A stretch of 64,000 nucleotides of DNA. Source: Streptomyces sp. NRRL S-646. GTDB taxonomy: Bacteria; Actinomycetota; Actinomycetes; Streptomycetales; Streptomycetaceae. The notes under the pieces were generated by a model that ran no database searches, was not told where the DNA came from, and saw only the letters and a list, made by a program, of their open reading frames with translations. Position 1 is the stretch's first letter. Each line of letters begins with the position of its first letter. The position numbers and the translations under genes were made by a program. The stretch is taken from assembly GCF_000720765.1 (NCBI RefSeq), contig NZ_JODC01000010.1, positions 569,397-633,396 of the forward strand. Direction: 5' to 3'. Positions 62,639-64,000 of the stretch are shown piece after piece.

Positions 62639-63823
62639 ATGACGGAAGTGATCGACCTGGGGGAGTTCGGCGACGGGTTCCGCGAGGACCCGCATCCCGT
62701 GTACGCGCGACTGCGCGAGCGCGGGCCGGTGCACCGGGTGCGGCTGCCCGTACCGGACCAGCACCACGAGACCTGGCTCGTCGTCGGGTACGAGGAGGCG
62801 CGCACGGCGCTCGCCGACCCGCGGCTGGCCAAGAACGGCAGCAGAATCGGCATGATGTTCCTCGACGAGGAGTTGATCGGGAAGCACCTGCTGGCTTCCG
62901 ACCCGCCCCAGCACACTCGCCTGCGTGCCTTGGTCTCGCGCGCCTTCACCGTGCGCCGCGTGGAGGAACTGCGGCCCAGGATCCAGGAGATCACCGACGA
63001 ACTGCTCGACGCGATGCTGCCGCACGGCCGCGCCGACCTCGTGGACTCCTTGGCGTATCCGCTGCCGATCACCGTCATCTGCGAGCTGCTCGGCGTACCG
63101 GAGCTGGACCGCGGCGAGTTCCGCAAGATGTCGTCGGAGGCGGTCGCGCCGACCGACGCGGACCTCGAACACCACGCGTTCGCGCGGCTCGCCGAGTACC
63201 TCACCGAGCTGATCGAGGACAAGCGGAGCGCCGGGCCGAGCGGCGACCTGCTCAGCGACCTGATCCGCACCACCGCCGAGGACGGCGACAGGCTCTCCCC
63301 GGGCGAACTGCGCGGCATGGCCTTCATCCTGCTCATCGCCGGGCACGAGACGACGGTCAATCTCATCAGCAACGCCGTCCACGCCCTGCTCACGCACCCG
63401 GACCAACTCGCCTCTCTGCGCGCCGACATGAGCCTCGTCGACGCTGCGGTCGAGGAGACGCTGCGCTACGAAGGACCGGTGGAGAACGCCACGTTCCGGT
63501 TCGCCGTCGAACCCCTGGAGATCGGCGGCACCCACGTCGAGAAGGGCGACTTCGTGATGGTCGGCCTCACCGCCGCCGACCGCGACGGACTGCGCCATCC
63601 CGCCCCGGACCGCTTCGACATCCGCCGCGACACCCGCAGCCACCTCGCCTTCGGCCACGGCATCCACTACTGCCTCGGCGCCCCCTTGGCCCGCCTCGAA
63701 GCCCGCACGGCGATCCACACCCTCCTGGAGCGCGCCCCCGGCCTGTCCCTCGACGGCCCGCCCGGCGACTGGCTCCCCGGCATGCTGATGCGCGGGGTGC
63801 GCAGCCTGCCGGTGCGCTGGTAG
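62639..63823 (+). CDS. cytochrome P450
   Basis: A 394-residue soluble bacterial P450 (CYP105/107-like size). I-helix AGHETTVN, K-helix EETLR, and the haem loop FGHGIHYCLGAPLARLEA with the Cys ligand are all intact. The N-terminal DPHPVYARLRERGPVHRVRLP is typical. It hydroxylates or otherwise oxidises an unknown substrate; no ferredoxin gene is next to it. ATG at 62639 or GTG at 62633. The 3' end is duplicated in decayed form at the window edge. Confidence 0.93.
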   Translation: MTEVIDLGEFGDGFREDPHPVYARLRERGPVHRVRLPVPDQHHETWLVVGYEEARTALADPRLAKNGSRIGMMFLDEELIGKHLLASDPPQHTRLRALVSRAFTVRRVEELRPRIQEITDELLDAMLPHGRADLVDSLAYPLPITVICELLGVPELDRGEFRKMSSEAVAPTDADLEHHAFARLAEYLTELIEDKRSAGPSGDLLSDLIRTTAEDGDRLSPGELRGMAFILLIAGHETTVNLISNAVHALLTHPDQLASLRADMSLVDAAVEETLRYEGPVENATFRFAVEPLEIGGTHVEKGDFVMVGLTAADRDGLRHPAPDRFDIRRDTRSHLAFGHGIHYCLGAPLARLEARTAIHTLLERAPGLSLDGPPGDWLPGMLMRGVRSLPVRW

Positions 63824-63950
63824 CCGGCCGACGGGACCTCCGCGAGCGCCACTTACCTGCGTTCCCGTCGGGAGGCCTCGCAGGCCTCGGGCTTCCGTAG
63901 CGCCTGCAGGGCCTTGCGGCCGTTGCAGGGGTTGGCCCGCTGGGCGCGTC
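63824..63950 (+). other. short intergenic segment after the P450
   Basis: No gene is evident. The last part of this stretch could be decayed P450 sequence leading into the remnant at 63951, but similarity by eye is weak upstream of that point. Confidence 0.4.
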
Positions 63951-64000
63951 CTGTCCGTCGACGGTCCGCCTGGCGGCTGGTTGCCGGGCGTGTTGATGCG
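63951..64000 (+). pseudogene. remnant or 3' end of a second P450 (continues past the window)
   Basis: These 50 bases match 63743-63792 of the P450 gene at 41 of 50 positions and read LSVDGPPGGWLPGVLM, the counterpart of LSLDGPPGDWLPGMLM. Upstream the frame does not look like P450 sequence, so this is a fragment: either a tandem duplicate that has decayed or the end of a neighbouring, disrupted P450. Confidence 0.6.

Noticed and set aside
60596..63823. Kinase-regulator-P450 segment as part of a natural-product cluster
   Set aside because: No polyketide, peptide or terpene biosynthetic gene is seen nearby; a lone P450 is not enough.

Overview
The window is actinobacterial and almost certainly Streptomyces: very high G+C, frequent GTG starts, 4-base ATGA/GTGA gene overlaps, TACCCT-type -10 boxes right in front of GTG codons (leaderless genes), RNase Sa and a complete nine-gene mce operon. 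About 60 protein genes, one gene remnant at the right edge and one clear pseudogene can be supported. No tRNA, rRNA, CRISPR array, prophage or intact insertion sequence was seen.

The backbone is a dispersed purine-degradation region. Left: glyoxylate carboligase (gcl, +), catalase, tartronate semialdehyde reductase (glxR) and hydroxypyruvate isomerase (hyi), all three on -. Centre: OHCU decarboxylase, 5-hydroxyisourate hydrolase and uricase (+), then 8-oxoguanine deaminase and an NCS2 urate/xanthine permease. Right: malate synthase (aceB, -), a MobA-like nucleotidyltransferase (-), the IclR-type repressor AllR (-), and divergently allantoinase (allB) and allantoicase (alc). Together these take 8-oxoguanine/urate to allantoin, allantoate and glyoxylate, then dispose of glyoxylate either as malate or as tartronate semialdehyde/glycerate. 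Two operator families tie the pieces together: a TTCC-N7-GGAA palindrome present as pairs 21 bp centre-to-centre before gcl, hyi, aceB, allR and allB (presumed AllR sites), and a second palindrome, TCAACANNNTGTTGA, overlapping the -35 boxes of the uricase operon and of catalase.

Inserted between hyi and the uricase genes (about 8.9-22.4 kb, all on -) is an envelope block: lytic transglycosylase, a membrane-anchored ECF-type sigma factor with a proline-rich tail, then the mce lipid-import operon (ATPase, two permeases, six Mce proteins, two Mce-associated proteins). The transglycosylase and the mce operon share a 38-bp promoter-like element that matches an ECF promoter layout. PolX, a secreted BNR-repeat protein, a decayed ArsR-rhodanese gene, a thiamine-binding-like protein and a small HTH protein lie between this block and the uricase operon.

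From 33.4 to 48.5 kb there is ordinary housekeeping and accessory content: TMEM175 channel, exonuclease, AraC regulator/NmrA reductase pair, thioesterase, phosphatase, serine hydrolase, alanine-type aminotransferase/HxlR pair, a secreted vWA pair, and a divergent pair of NRPS-independent siderophore (IucA/IucC) synthetases, one of which carries an in-frame 39-bp minisatellite. A HipA-like protein and an Rdx (SelW-like) protein follow. The right end (55-64 kb) holds a DUF6236 protein, SDR, AIM24 protein, DHFR-like protein, DMT exporter, secreted RNase Sa, a two-component system and a cytochrome P450, with the decayed 3' end of a second P450 at the window edge.
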